A stretch of 64,000 nucleotides of DNA from Fasciola hepatica (GCA_948099385.1 CANUEZ040000165.1:6522501-6586500), one strand, 5' to 3'; counted from the first letter of the stretch, positions 44,266 through 57,297 are shown. Numbers and translations: made by a program. Notes: generated by a model from the letters alone, not told the origin.

Positions 44266-45010
44266 TAGTTTTCGAACTCCCTTTTTGTGGACCCCATTAT
44301 CTTTTAGGCCGTAGCCGCGCTTGATTCCCACTCGTGTTACTCACCCATTCGTTCTACTTCTGTTTCACACCTGATCCTGCCATTTGCGTTTTTAATTCTC
44401 CCTCGACAATGTCCAACAGGCACAGTCGTTGAACTTTCTCTGGAGTGCCGCACTAACTGGACTCAAGCCCCAGTTATGGCATCATTTTCTTTCTCTTCTC
44501 CTCTCTCTCCATTCTGTAACTTTCACTTTCTTTTGTTCTACGATTTCCTACAGAATGGTTTTATCCTCAGTCCGGTAATTCTGTTCCACCTTCATCCGTT
44601 TTGCTAAATCTGGCATCAAATAATTTTCCAGTTCCTCCCATTCTCTAATCTTTTTCCCCATAGCCACGGCATGGCTATTAATAACCGGCTTCTTGACATT
44701 CCTCTACTCACTCTTCTCCCCCTTATCAGAGCTTGCTATATTACACTTTAATTTGCAGACGGGTACCTAGCCCGCAATTATAAATTCAGTTCTAAGCTCC
44801 ATCAAGACGATACTTACCCGCTTGACGTCACCTGACTTTGACTCACTATTACGCCTGGGGCTCAGGGTTTTGTGATAGCTCTCCACCATGAATCTGCTCC
44901 TCATACAATGCCTTATTTTTCTAAGCTACACTCACCCGCGACTAATCAGGAAGTTGTGTCATCCGGACCTACAACCAATTTTCTACCGAAGCCATTCCCT
45001 CCCTTATTTA
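44266..45010 (+). other. B1 3' UTR, first segment
   Basis: Non-coding, pyrimidine-rich plus strand. The last 241 bases are the left copy of a direct repeat around the nested LINE. No gene seen. Confidence 0.65.
44770..45010 (+). repeat. 241-base direct repeat, left copy (candidate target-site duplication)
   Basis: Matches 46869-47109 base for base by eye (offset 2099). The bases just outside differ (A versus G on the left, T versus C on the right). The two copies exactly bracket the truncated LINE 45011-46868, while the outer flanks read as continuous B1 3' UTR. Confidence 0.9.
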
Positions 45011-46868
45011 TAGTAATTGGTATATTTCTCGGCCATGGTCGAGACGCACGCGTTAAAGCATGATCATGGTGTACACGTTACTCAATAAGATGAAATGTTC
45101 ACATATTCTAAGTATGAAAGTCGAGAGTATTAGAGATGAAAAAACAATGGCAGGAAAAGTTTGAATGGACCATTCTGATAATGGTTTGCGCGGCAGTTTT
45201 AAACCGGTTTCGAATCCGGATCAGGCAGTGGTGCGCGGTGGAGATATCGAGAAAAGCGTTAGCGCAGTGCTAAGGAGGCATTATTAACAAGAATGATGCA
45301 AGCCCAGAAAACCAGAGGCCAACTGAGGTTCTGCAGATGGAATAAATTTTGAACAAAAAAAAAAGGTGGAAAATCGACGCATGCGAAGAGGATAGCGATC
45401 CATGAAGACAATGCAGACCCTGAATGACGGATATACCGGAGTTCTGTAAACGGAATGAGATTTGAAGCAGAGGGACCTGAGGCCAGTTTCGTGAAAGTGA
45501 ACACCGGTGGATGTGGGAGAAACAGCAGTCCATAAAAAGGTGAGTTTAGATTCAGGGCCAGTAACATGTACTATTCAGAAATGAGAAGGCGCAACTGGAG
45601 GGTCTTCGAGAAATGGAGAGTCAAATTCCAGCGGGCTACGGTTCGGAGAAAAGATAACCTGTGTTAACGGATAATAAAGTGGGAAAATCTTCGCATGGAC
45701 TTCAGCGTTAAGCTGCTTCTATGACAAATATATATGTATGTGATGACGCATTTGCCTTCAGTGTTATTCTGGTAACGTACTACATCGAATGCGTAAGTTT
45801 CATCTGGCAGGGCAAAGTATGTGTCAGTCAATCAGCCGAGTTTGGCTATATGTTAGCGGCATGCGCGTGAGCTGGAATTCGTGTTGGTTGCGTTAGAAAA
45901 TGCTGAACGATCTGATAAGCAATTGAGGGTATCTCCTGTTGTGTGGTTGGATTTCTGTCCCAGTTGCCATGGTAGGTTCCTCTTGGGTCTCTGTCCGTCC
46001 GAGTCAAAGCGGCCTCCTTGGTTAGCCAATTTGGCGACTGAGATATTGGGAGACAACGACCTGAAATAAAGGGAGATTGCAGTCTGGACGTGGTTCCAGC
46101 TGTGGGTTATGATAATATGTGAAGACAATAAACAATGGATTGGTTAGGTCTATGTGAGTGGGGCATGGATAAAATAGGCTCGCAGTGGATTTGAGCTGTA
46201 CTGCTGCAGGCTGTTGAAGTTGCGTACACAGGCTTGGTAGCTATATGCATTTCAAAGGATTTATGATTTGCCCGTGGTTAGTAATGATAACCTTCAATAC
46301 CGTTTGCTTACGCAGAACGCAGTTTGGCACGAGGCGATAAGATAAATTTGAAATAACAGACAGAGCGAGTAGGACTATCATACTGTTTGCGTGACGCTAC
46401 GCTGTTACTGTCTCTTTCGGTATAGTGGTTGTTCTATGCTGAGTAGTTTCTGAGGATTCTAAGTAGAAGGAACTATTGGGGTGACAGTGGTTATAGATTA
46501 GAGGTAATTATTCTGTTTAGGCATTGTAAACTGTTAGGTTTACGCTTAGGTGATGGCAACTGCGGCGTATGGTGTGGCACATCCTAGATTCTCAAGGGTT
46601 CAGGTTAGTATCCAGCGTTTTCCTCATAAGCTCTATCAAAGGACATATAAGGATTCGTAAGAGCGATCAGTTTTTGGATGTCCAGAGCTACGTGTAGTCC
46701 AGACTTAAACATAATTAGGGAATCTACGGAACGGACTTCAGCTGGGAGTTTATTCCACAGGGTTGAATAGTTCAGGAGGAAGAAGTTGATGGTAAAAAGT
46801 TGGGACTGTTTTGCTGTCCTAGATCGTATGGATGAACCGCTGAGTTCCGTAATTGCTGCAGCGGTGGG
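45011..46868 (-). mobile_element. Nested 5'-truncated family B LINE (B2)
   Basis: A minus-strand copy of the last part of ORF2 plus a 1.6-kb 3' UTR, ending at 45011 with the family terminal motif (TGGTATATTTCTC at 45018-45030) and a very short tail. Compared with B3 (60466-63316) its 3' UTR lacks about 1.17 kb. It is inserted in B1's 3' UTR between 241-base direct repeats. Confidence 0.85.
46605..46868 (-). pseudogene. B2 ORF2 C-terminus
   Basis: The last 80-odd codons read FFLLNYSTLWNKLPAEVRS, LHVALDIQKLIALTNPYMSF and AYEENAGY, nearly the same as B3's end (AYEESVGY). The frame runs open into the flanking repeat, but the element itself starts at 46868, marking 5' truncation. Confidence 0.8.
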
Positions 46869-47109
46869 GCCCGCAATTATAAATTCAGTTCTAAGCTCCA
46901 TCAAGACGATACTTACCCGCTTGACGTCACCTGACTTTGACTCACTATTACGCCTGGGGCTCAGGGTTTTGTGATAGCTCTCCACCATGAATCTGCTCCT
47001 CATACAATGCCTTATTTTTCTAAGCTACACTCACCCGCGACTAATCAGGAAGTTGTGTCATCCGGACCTACAACCAATTTTCTACCGAAGCCATTCCCTC
47101 CCTTATTTA
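46869..47109 (+). repeat. 241-base direct repeat, right copy
   Basis: Second copy of 44770-45010; continues into the remaining B1 3' UTR at 47110. Confidence 0.9.
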
Positions 47110-48573
47110 CCAGTTTTTGGTGTACTGAATCCTATGATCTTTACAATTCATCAGTTCTCGCTTTCAGCTTGCGCCTTTCTACCGAAAATCGTTGGTTTGT
47201 CTGTCCTAATCAGCCGTTCCCACTGCTTTAGCTAGCGGTCAACCTCCGCACGGCCAGTGGTGATACATTTCCACCAACTTCGTCGTGCCAGTGAAGTTGC
47301 CCTGCATATGAAAATCGGCGGTGCGTTCACCAGATGGCTCGCATACGTATTGGAACCTGTCCGACTCTGTTATTGGCAAGAGCAAGCTGTTAAGTGATAG
47401 CCCCAGGAATGCTGCCATTATCTGAGTGATTGCTCCATCCTATCTTTTTTCTTTCACTGCTTGTGGCAGCAACACCCCTGAAGGTTATGATATCCGGTCT
47501 GTAGCGGTCTCACAATAAGGGGAAACAGCCATACCCATCAGTCTCGGACCCAATGGGCCACGTGTAAAGAAAGGCGGGTCGAGGAGAAAAGGGGAGTTTA
47601 CCCTACGGCGTAAATTTGTTCTCCCTCCCCTCAATAAAAAAGAAGAAATTCACTTCAGGCTATGAAGGTCTTGGGCTAATGCTCTCTGTCCCCTTCATTA
47701 CAGATGAATTTCTGATAACAGCCTAGACCCGACCCTGCATATGGGAAACCCCACGCTTTCGAGTTAACCTGCAGTTCCTTTTATCTAGACCAGTGTGGGG
47801 TGACAGCACGCCGTTCGAGCTCTCCACGTATACTTGCTGACCCCGCCTTACTCAGCTTCAACCCTTTTGGGTTCCCTGCAAAATCCCTAACCAGCTCGCT
47901 GATGTTTAGTACAGTAGTCGATACGCGGTCTGAATAGTTACATCATGCGACCTCTGCTCTGACTACACCCCGGCATTGATACGCCTACGCCTAACAGCTA
48001 TGGGCAAAGCCTCGCTTGTATTGGTTGTCGGAATGCAATCATTGCATGTTTATAATTTATTATCCACAAGTTTACTTTTTCTATCCCTCTCGAGCCCAAG
48101 CACTAATAATGCTGTCCAAAGTCAGCGATGATTTGTCTGCTACCATGTAGACTCAGTTACAAAACCAGAATTCTTACTGACACTAATTCCATTAGTAAAC
48201 TGTTGTTCCTTTATTGATAGGTGCTCACCTTCATTTAGTTCTCTTGTCTCGGGCTATAACCCAGTGGTCTCATCGCCTTTTTATTGCACTCCTCCGTTAC
48301 TCGAGTCCCACCATGCCGATTACCATCCTTTAATAACCAATACTCACCGATCAGCGTATTTGATCATGGTTTGTTAGCACACCATCCCACCTAGCTAGCT
48401 TATGTATCTGATTACGTATTACCCCATGGAAAACCAGCACATTCGCTTCCACATAAGAAGGCCTCGCCTTAGCTCTGTGTGTTCCCTTTTCTTTTTATAA
48501 TTTTTCCGCCCCCACCTACAGCCGGGTCAACAACAAAATACCAAACACTTGGTTATTTATTCTTTTATCACGC

Positions 48574-49357
48574 ATGCAGAAAATCCCACTTTTACACTCA
48601 ACTTCCTCTGTTCCTTCGGGCCTGGCCTCCCCCAGTCTCCGCAGTCTTCCTTTCTCTTTGCCACCTGTGCATATTCGCGTGGTTGCATCAGCAGCGTTTG
48701 TCTCCAACAATGTTCTTACGATGGCTTGTTGAAATTCCCAGTTGTGTCCCTTCACCATTCACGCTCCTTAAAAGCACACTGCATTCCTGGTGAGGGTTTC
48801 TGCCTCCACATGATTTTCTATATAATATCGGAATTACCTATACAGAAAGGCCAATCTGATTATCCCATTTGACTCACTTGCATTTGTATCACAGGCATCC
48901 CCCAAAATGAGTTATCTAATGGAGGGTCAATCTTCTCTAGATCATGCAGGCATCTCCGACTGCACTTCCGTTACGCCATGTTAACTCTATTTTTGATCTT
49001 CTTTCGGTAACACTCTCAACCAGTTTCTCAATACTGATTCCTCAAATACCTAGTTGGTGCCACACCGCGACCCCTTCTGCACTTCCTGACTCTTCTTTGA
49101 ATCTCTTTCACTCCACCGCTCTCTCCCTATCTTCATCGACTGCACACCAAATTCCGTAGATCGCCGTGATCCATTCTGGACTACCGGATCCGTCGTAGAC
49201 AGTTGTCGGCATCCATTAGGCAAGTTGTGTATTATTCTTGCCTCAACTACCTGTTCATGTTGTGATGTCCGACACCAGTTGCTTTATGAGTTCTTGCAAA
49301 CATTGCACTTTTACCTTTCTTCAGTATCGCTTTTTCTGCATTCCCACGTCCATCCCG
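48574..49357 (+). repeat. 784-base identical tract, B1 copy
   Basis: Inverted partner of 35406-36189. First mismatches are at 48573 and 49358; beyond them similarity continues at a lower level on both sides, most clearly to the 3' end. Confidence 0.85.
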
Positions 49358-49578
49358 CTAACCGCACCGCCGCCGTCCCGAATTCGAAACCAATTCCCAA
49401 TGGCCGCGCTAACCTTCCCCTCTTTAACTCACTTAAACACCGTCCAAGCTGATCGTTCTATTACTGCAATTGTGTGAACCATATTCTTCAAAATTGTGAT
49501 TACCCTACATAAATGTTAATTGCTGTGTCCTCTGATCATGCCTTGTGCATGTGTCTTGACCGCGATCAAGAAATATAC

Positions 49579-49580
<2 letters not shown>

Positions 49581-49610
<30 letters not shown>
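49581..49610 (+). repeat. ATT microsatellite at B1 3' end
   Basis: Ten TTA units follow the terminal motif and mark the B1 3' end. A shorter, imperfect ATT run follows B3's terminal motif at about 63296-63316. Confidence 0.85.
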
Positions 49611-49611
<1 letters not shown>

Positions 49612-51064
49612 ATGGTTTGAAACTGTAGGTGAGAATGATGACGTTACGATGACGTTACAATGAGTGGAACGCGGAAAAGCAGCGCAGCCTGAAAGGCGCA
49701 GTGAAGATGCCTGTATCGAGCAATGTATGAAGCAGACGAGAGTGTTGGCCGAAGATAACCAGGTAAGAGATGATGAACCAGATCTTTTCACTGCAGGTGA
49801 CACGGGATGAAGACCAAGAAGAAGAAAAGAATCCGGAGGGGAGGGCCTGTGATGGAACAAAAATGCACGAAAAATGGTTGTGCGTCGGAGTTGGGAGACT
49901 GGAACTGAAGAGTTGCGTGCTTACAGGCCATTGCATCAATCTATTGAGTCAGAGGTTGCTAACCGGTTCACTGCTTGAGAGGGCGATCCACGGAATAATT
50001 ACTGATTCAGGCATGAAAATATGGAGGTGTTAAAAGGATAATAAATTTGGTAGTAAAAAAATGCAAAGGTCGGAAAGAAGAGTTCTTTTATGGTGATTGG
50101 TCATGGTTACGGATGAGTCTGGTGCGTAGTGGTAGGAGGTATAATATGGACAAAAAAGGATATCGCAAAATGGTAGCTGATGAAGTATGCAATCAGCAAG
50201 CTTCACAAGCATATGGAGGTACCAAGTGAATACTGATTAGGAGCCGACAGGGGCAAAATGGGTGGAAAAGAAAACATTTCTGGTTTGGGCAGGGTAAAAT
50301 GGATAGGGCGAGAGTGACGTCATGCCGTGGGGGTTGTCACTGTGAAACACGATAGGAACAAAAACAGAATTGACGGGTGTGTATGCAGAGATAGAATGAC
50401 ATGGAAGAAAAGTGATAAGAGTGCTGACAAGAACGGTAGATGGGCGAAACGTGGCGAAAGAATGGTAGAGGCATGCGGTCCGCAACGGGCGGTGAAGAAT
50501 GCGGTAGGGCAAGGGGAGTTGGATCGTGCAATCCGCAACTGGTACCAGTGGGTGGGACTGACCTTGAGCTGGACACCCAACCTGGAAACGCTTCGCGAAG
50601 TGAACACAGGAGGTGTGACCCACCAGCCTAATGGCTCTCGCACATCGTTGCGGACGGCCTGCATGCCCATTGTGCGCCGGCCAAAGCGGGGGATCTGACA
50701 GCTTCCCGCACCGTTGGGATTGGCTTGAGTGTTCATTGATCGTTGTGCAGAAGGCTGAACAACCACGACAAGAGTATATGGTCCAGGACCAACTGGACAG
50801 TCTGTGGGAACTTTGACAACAGAGCCAACGGGAACAGCGGTCGACAGATGGTCATACAACTTTATCATCCAGGTGCACCGGCCAGGAGGGTGGTCAGTGT
50901 AGTGCCCGAGGTGGTTGGCCAGCATTGAGGATCACTGGAAAGGGAAGTGAGGTAGGGAAACGTAGCCTGGGTATAGCTCAGCTGAGGATCAACGGTTGAC
51001 GGAAAGAAGAACAAAAGTAAAGCAGGGGCTCATAAATGCAGCGGATCCCTAGGACAAATTGAGG

Positions 51065-51935
51065 CCATGGAAAGTGAGACTAAAAAGGGAAGCGCATAAG
51101 TAGAAGCCAAAAAATCAGTGGGGCGGTTAATGTTTCACCTAGAATAGTCATTCAGCAAAAGAAAAGGCTAGGTTCTGCATGAAATCACGGAAAAAGCAGC
51201 TAGGGGATAGGGCGGGAGCAGAATTGGTGACGTCATAACCGGATATTGGGTTCAGGTAGTGAGCTACGCTAAGTGAGATAAATGAGACTGAATTTCCCGG
51301 TTCAAAATCGCAGAGGTGGTGATGGAAGTATATGTGGTGGGACCTGGTGTGGAAAAGAGGCAGCTTAAGCAAAAGAATATCAAGTAGTGTCGAGCTAATG
51401 CCTACTCCGTTGCTGTTGAGTAAGAGGCAGAAGAGAAGGTGAGACTTTGAAGGGGCGACGCATACATGGGTCAGTAAATAAATGAGGATTCGTACAAAAA
51501 ACCAGAATGATGAGAAAGAGTACTATAAAGAATGGCTGGGTAGAAAGGCCTCAGTATTGGTCCATTAGTAGATGGACTAAGGCAAATCTCGGTCTTTGTC
51601 ACGTGAAACTAAAAAGGGAAACGGTGAACTATGGATAACTGAGAACCGTAAGATTCAGTAACGAGGTTGGGATTTGATCTAGAGCAGTTAGTAAGTAGAA
51701 GAGAACAAGTAAGTTTTGCATGAAATTATGGAACAAGCCTAGCTGGGGGAGGGGGTGAGGGCAGGATTGGTGACGTCATAACTGGATGTTGAGTTCGGGC
51801 ATTGAGCCAAGCTAAGTGAGAGAAAGGAGATTAGGTTTTTCAGTCCAAAATCGCACAGGTGGTGATGGAAGTACGAGTGGTGGGACCTGGTGTGGAAAAG
51901 AGGCATTGTAAGCTAAGAGATACCGAACAGCATTG
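51065..51935 (-). repeat. Imperfect tandem duplication in B4 3' UTR
   Basis: Blocks such as TGCATGAAAT (51176 and 51717), TGGTGACGTCATAAC, AGGTGGTGATGGAAGTA and GGTGGGACCTGGTGTGGAAA each occur twice at about 541-base spacing. The second unit is incomplete. Divergence suggests an old event. Confidence 0.65.
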
Positions 51936-52377
51936 GGTTACTTACCATGCTTGTGTTAGTAATAAAGGGACAGTAATGAATATATACACATATACATATA
52001 CACATATGTGTATAGCTGACTAAAGAGTAGTTAATAATGCAATTGCTATAGCGTTGTTGAGGTTCGTTTCAGGGCCGCAGGCGTGATATAACTAAATAAG
52101 GGTACCAAATCGTGGAGGGGATGAGGCATATTTACAATCTGTGGGGAGTATTACGGTGGCCCCTCTATAAATGCGAAAGCATCTGGAAGGGTTTATTTCA
52201 AAGTGAAATTTGCAGGATCCTATAGGTTGGTATGGGAAAAACAGTTAGTGGACGCAGACATGCTTACATATTTCGATGGCGAAGGCTAGGAGAAGCGGTC
52301 AAACAAAGCAATCAGAATTTTTAAAGCGGTGAGGTTATTTTGGAAGGTAAGGTAGAGAGAGAAAGCAGAGCAATGGC

Positions 52378-54478
52378 TTAAAAGTCAAGACCTATCTCGT
52401 AAGCTTGAATTTCGGTTACGTGAACGTTGAATAATCGCAAAACAGTTGTGACAGTAAGGAATTTATCAATAGCATGCACGAATGCATACTTTGGCCGAGA
52501 AGATCTGATGTGCAAGGGAAGTTTATTCCAGATTCTGGAGTACGCGAAGAGAAAGAACTCAGAGCGTAGAACAGTCCTCGCGGAGGGTGTGGTAATAGTA
52601 TACTGTCTATTCCGGAGTGAATATCCAGTATCCGGGGAGAAGCACAACTGGTTGGAGGAATAGGACTGCTTAGTCAATAGCTTATACAGAAATATCAAAT
52701 TTAGCTTGATGCGACGATGCCATAGTGGTTCGATTTTGAGAGATAAGCATCGTTCCCTGTAGTTTAAGTTGGACGACCAACCAACAAGCTGTTTTGTGAA
52801 TCTTCTTTGAATACATTCGATAATAATCCTGTCGGATTTTCTCATGCTAGTGAAGATTAGGGGACAATACTCGAGAAGGGGCCCGGCATGTACTTTGTAC
52901 ATGTAGAGAATGCTCTGCCTAAGCTGAAAGGATCTGAACAGAAGACCAAGACACATCTTAGCCTTCACCGTTTGGAAGACAGCAGGTTCCGAGAAGTTGA
53001 AAGAGAAAGAATAACTTAAGCTCAAGTCTGTTGCTCAGGGCTGGCTGTCGATGGGTTAACCGCCGATTCATAAGGAACCAGGAGGAACTTGGCATTTGCG
53101 AGTAAGAAAAATACACTTATCGGAGGAGAATTTCCTCTCCCAGGTTCAGCACTATTCATCAAGAGCGACTAAATCAGCAGAGATTTTAGGGATAGTATTA
53201 CTGAGATTGCCAGGCGAAAGAGCATAGACTATCTTAATGTCGTCCGCGAACATAAACGGCGTGCCATTAAGTATTGTCGGAAACATATCATTTATATATA
53301 GGAGGAAAAACAGGGGGCCCAAAACACTGCCCTGAATAACACCGCTAGTAACAGGCTTAGGATTAGAGGTGTGTCCGTTAATTAAGACAACCTGTGAACG
53401 ATGAGATAAGTAAGATGAGAATCAAGAAAGTAGTGGATCGACAATGCCAAATGACCGTAGCTTTGTTAAAAGGTGGGGGTGAGGGACACGATCAAATGCC
53501 TTGGATAAATCAAGATAAAGAACAAAAAAATATTTCCCACTTCCAGCAGAGTCGGTGACGGGATCCAGAAAATCATACTGACAAGTCGTGCAGGACCGTG
53601 AACGGAGGAATCCATGTTGGGTGCGATTAGTCAGGTTGAGGCTTAACAAATAGTTAACAATGTGATCTTTAACTATTTTTTCCATTATTCTGGATAAGAT
53701 TGGGGTATGGTTTATAGGGCGATAATTGGATACCTCATGTAAAGGTCCTTTTTATGAATGGGAACGACTACCGAGCGCTTTCAATTAGCAGGTACGGTGC
53801 TACCATTAAGTGAAAGAGTGAAAAGGTTGAGCAACAACAGGGGGAGATCTGGTCCAACATTGGCAAGTGCAGCTGGTGGTAAGCCATCGGGGCCTAATCG
53901 AGGAGAAGGTTTACTGTTGGGTGGTAGCTTGGAAATACTCCTGGCATCGAAGGGTATCGTAGAAAGGACAGAGTCGGTAAGTGGTGAGGTTGGGAGAGGG
54001 GCAATGACAGTAGCTGGAGCCATGGCTGAAGCAAAGGAAGCGTTGAAGGCTTCGGCTATACAAGAAGGGGAGGTGATTGATGAGTTATCATCCAGAATCA
54101 GTTAGAAGTCGGCCTTAATATCAGCGTTTCTAGGCTTATGCAACATGGAAAGAAGTTGCAACTTGTTGGGATGATTCAATGTTTTGGCTTCTTGATCACG
54201 AAGACGAGTAATATCTTGTCGTTGAATAAGTGTGGAGAGGCGGCTTGGACGAATAAAAATTGAAAAGACATTGGAATTATGTAGTTGTTTGAGAAGTTTA
54301 TGATACTTCTCATGGAGTGGCGAGACAGGCGACCTCTTTTCAGGTGCAGCCCGGGCAGTATTAGACAACTTTTCAGAGAGTCGAAAAAGAAGGGGTAGAA
54401 AATATCCGCAGCACGCTGAGGGTCAGGGGTGAGAAAATACTCATCCCAGTCTTTCTGGGGAATAATCGTGACTAGCAA
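52378..54478 (-). pseudogene. B4 linker and reverse transcriptase remnants
   Basis: Segments right to left: DWDEYFLTPDPQRAADIFY, KLQLLSMLHKPR, GPDGLPPAALA, MEKIVKDHIVNYLL with QHGFLRSRSCTTC and LYLDLSKAFDRV (motif A intact, 53422-53685), motif B and FADDIKIVYALS (about 53200-53350 in shifted frames), then the C-terminal part 52378-53025 (SMRKSDRIIIECIQRRFTKQL, EIQAYEIGLDF). At least four frame changes or stops. Catalytic residues persist but the frame is broken. Confidence 0.8.
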
Positions 54479-54568
54479 GGCCCAATTTCTGCATAGGAAT
54501 GTATTTTTGGAGGGTGTGTGGGATTAGGTGGGCCACTAGGGAGCATACAACAGACAGCCATTTTATGG

Positions 54569-55420
54569 TCACTGCCGGGAAAATTTTGATTTACGGACAA
54601 GTCGATGAGAGGCACTTTGAGCAAATACCAGGCCTAGTATATTTCCGTTTCTCGTAGGTTCGGAAACGTGTTTTGTCCAGCCAACAAGATGAATACTAGT
54701 AATCAAGTCCATAAGATTGGGAGGGGCCGAGAGGGTAGGCCAACAAACTTGAGGGAGATTAAAGTCACCCGCAATAAGCATGGTTCCAGAAGGAAGGAAA
54801 GAGAGGTATTCAAAAGACCTAATGAGAAATGGAAACAAGGAACTGGGGGAATTTGGCGAGCGATACGCGCAGCCATTGTGAAGAACAGTTCTTTGGAGGT
54901 TGATAGTGAGCCAGAGATAATCGGGGATAGAATCGAGCGCTGTATGTAAAAGGGGGATCGTGGTGTAGAGTTCCTTGAAGTAGGCTAGGCACCCACCACC
55001 ACGCCGGTTCGGTCTGTTGGTCCTTAGAAGGCAGTACCCTATCAAAGATATTTGATCATTCTGAGTACACTCAGACAGACAGGATTTTTTTTTACGATAA
55101 TGTCGTAATTATTTGTGAGGACAAATATTTTTAGGTGTGGGAGTTTGCCAAGACTAGAACGCGAGTTGAACAAAGATAAAGAAAAACCATTTGCGGGAGG
55201 TGGTATATGCACATCGAGAGGGGGGGGTAGTGTAGGTTGGGAAGAGGCAGGCTATCTCGATTGGAAGGAGTGGTTATCAGGGTGAAAGGGGAATATGTTG
55301 ATGTTGAGGCTGGTGGAGGTTCAGATGGGGTGGCCTCCAGCCAAGCTGGATTAAATTTTGCCGTGAGAGGGAAAGCCGAGGGGTAGAAAAACTGGGCAAC
55401 AACGGAGGAGGAATTGCCGG
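54569..55420 (-). pseudogene. B4 endonuclease and upstream proline-rich region
   Basis: The frame 54569-55045 reads NRRGGGCLAYFKEL, GCAYRSPN, LIAGDFNLPQVCW and GWTKHVSEPTRNGNILGL, then KFSRQ where related copies have the SDH motif. The N-terminal endonuclease part is scattered over frames at 55046-55130. Upstream (55131-55420) is the Pro/Ser/Thr-rich tail of ORF1. It ends abruptly at the 5' end of B3. Confidence 0.75.
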
Positions 55421-55612
55421 AGCTACACCACGTCACTAGCCGTGCTGTTATTGGTATAGTTTCCACTGATATATCTAGGGAAATAGTTCACAAACAGCTT
55501 TGCAAGACATCCCCATTAACTAAAATAAATCAGGGTTTTTTTTCTTAACAGTAAAATCTGAGGTTAGCATTTGACCTGCGGATCCACTTCTATCAAAGTT
55601 CTTTCAAATATC

Positions 55613-57297
55613 ATGCCTAGATCGACTTCAAATCGCCTCATTCACCGAGCGGCAAATCGAACTCCACTTACAAGCACTAAGCGCCCCCGACTTTCTACCT
55701 CCTCAGTGCCGTGTTCAGTACCACTGGTCGACATATACAGTGAAGCCAGTAACAAATATAATGCGCTTCAGGAAAACTTATCGTCCTTAGAGAAACAGTT
55801 ACGATCCATGGACGGTGCACTGACCATGCTGCCGCCACTAGCATATATTGTTGATTCTTTAAAACATCCAAACACTGATAGTCTCCTATCAGCCGGCCAC
55901 TTCCTGGACTCTGTTGCATCTGAAGTCCATAGACGGATAAAAAATTCTAAAAATGCCGTTGTTTTTAATGTTCCAGATCGTTTGCCCCTTTCCTCGGTCA
56001 AACAGTCATTGCTCATGGCATGTGATATGTCACACCACGAGTGTTACTGCAAAAGACTCAGAAAACGGTCACATCGAAATATGTGCCCGCTACTGTTTCA
56101 ATTTCTAGAAGAGAGCACTGCCGTGGAACTCGTTAGAAGGAGAGAGTCCATCGCAAAGTCCACTTCATTTAAAAATATAAAAGTTGCTGCAGACAAAACC
56201 CCTCTGCAGAGGGAAGTCCTTAGATCGAATGCCAGCATCCAAGTACTCCCACCACCGTCTGACCCAGTGCCACAAAGCTCCCCTGAGAAACTTCCCACCG
56301 TGAACAACTCGTTAACACTCCCGCTAACCAGTGCACCAGCGCAAAACGTGGACCTAGATTCGTCCCGTTCACCTCCAACACCTCAACGTCCCCCAAAAAG
56401 GCTCCATGTTGCACTCCAGTCTCCACCACTGTCTACCCACAGCCGAACAATACAACCCCCCTCTCTGCAAGCAGCCATCCACGCTCTGGTCTGTCTGCCA
56501 AACGAGCAAATAAACCGCCAGCTTCAAACACGCCACCCCGCACCGACCAGCCAACTGCAACGTTGTCTCCCAGCGCTTCGGCCACAACGTCACCCTCGTC
56601 ACCTGTTGCTCCCAGAGGCCAAAACTTCGTCTGCACTGACATTTTCACGCTCCCATCTTTAATTGGCAGTCGACATAGGACCTCTCGCGCTCCAGCTAAC
56701 CGGCCTACTACCCATTCACGACCCCCACCTCGGCCATAAACACGAAATCTCATCGCTCACCCTAGCACAAGTCCACCAGCGAATTTATTTGGTCCCCCGG
56801 AGATCCGCGTATCCCACTGCTACATCCCACACCCACAAACCCAGACCCCGCCGTCATCACGTCCACAGATGCAGTACCATATCACAAATTTTCCACTTAA
56901 TGTACCGCCTCCAAACTCGAACCATGCAGGACGAGTTACCAGCATCGTTGCCAACCGGTACCACAACATGTGGCCCGCGCCCGACCATTTTCCGCCTCAT
57001 GGTGTGCCCCATCTTAACCCTCCGCAGCTTCAACATCCTCTGCTCCCCTACCACCCAACATCGCCGTACTCTACTCCGACACCACTGCACGCTATGCCAA
57101 CTGACCCTTCACACCAAGGCCTCTTTCATCAACAGCCCTTTCGCTACTACTCCACCCCCTCACACTCTTTCCATGGAGCCTTGTGAGATGCCTCCCACCT
57201 CAACAAACTCTATCCAAAACATCATACCTGTTCCATTAAAATCCCACATACCCTGCCTTTCGTCCTTCTCCTCACAAGGCCTCCATCATAACCATGG
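55613..57297 (+). pseudogene. B3 ORF1
   Basis: ATG at 55613 (MPRSTSNRLIH) opens a basic N-terminus. PCSVPLVDIYSE, a coiled-coil helix (LQENLSSLEKQLRSMDGAL) and an RRM-like domain (NAVVFNVPDRLPLSSVKQSL, MCPLLFQF, FKNIKVAADKTPL) follow. The Pro/Ser-rich tail switches frame near 56465 (SSHPRSGLSAKRANKPP aligns with B1) and meets a TAA near 56738. It is therefore broken in the disordered tail only; the folded domains are intact. Confidence 0.8.

Larger units (their letters stand above)
36819..49612 (+). mobile_element. Family B LINE copy B1, with two nested insertions
   Basis: Near full-length plus-strand LINE: 5' UTR from GCTACACC (36819; the B3 copy starts the same way at 55421), ORF1 (37083-37773 and 40307-41246), endonuclease/RT (41105-44265), and a 3' UTR of more than 3 kb ending in GAAATATACCA plus an ATT array. 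ORF1 is split by the 2.5-kb insertion 37779-40301 and the 3' UTR by a minus-strand LINE at 45011-46868. Confidence 0.85.
47110..49612 (+). other. B1 3' UTR, second segment
   Basis: About 2.5 kb of non-coding sequence. It includes the 784-base tract (48574-49357) identical to 35406-36189, a CGAATTCGAAACC block (49379 on) shared with other B copies, and the terminal motif AAGAAATATACCA (49568-49580). No gene seen. Confidence 0.6.
49613..55420 (-). mobile_element. Family B LINE (B4), minus strand
   Basis: ORF2 remnants (52378-55420) are followed by about 2.8 kb of non-coding sequence with no terminal motif at 49613. B3's 5' end cuts it at 55421 and B1's 3' end at 49612. The ORF1 part reappears at 63317-64000 and a family B 3' end at 35175, so I infer a single old copy split by B1 and B3. 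Confidence 0.6.

Noticed and set aside
45206..45225. tRNA B-box-like GGTTTCGAATCC as part of a SINE or tRNA gene
   Set aside because: No A box or cloverleaf is present, and the block recurs as part of the family B 3' UTR.
51975..52018. TATA/CACA-rich tract as a promoter
   Set aside because: It looks like a simple microsatellite (TATACACATATAC units) and no gene starts beside it.
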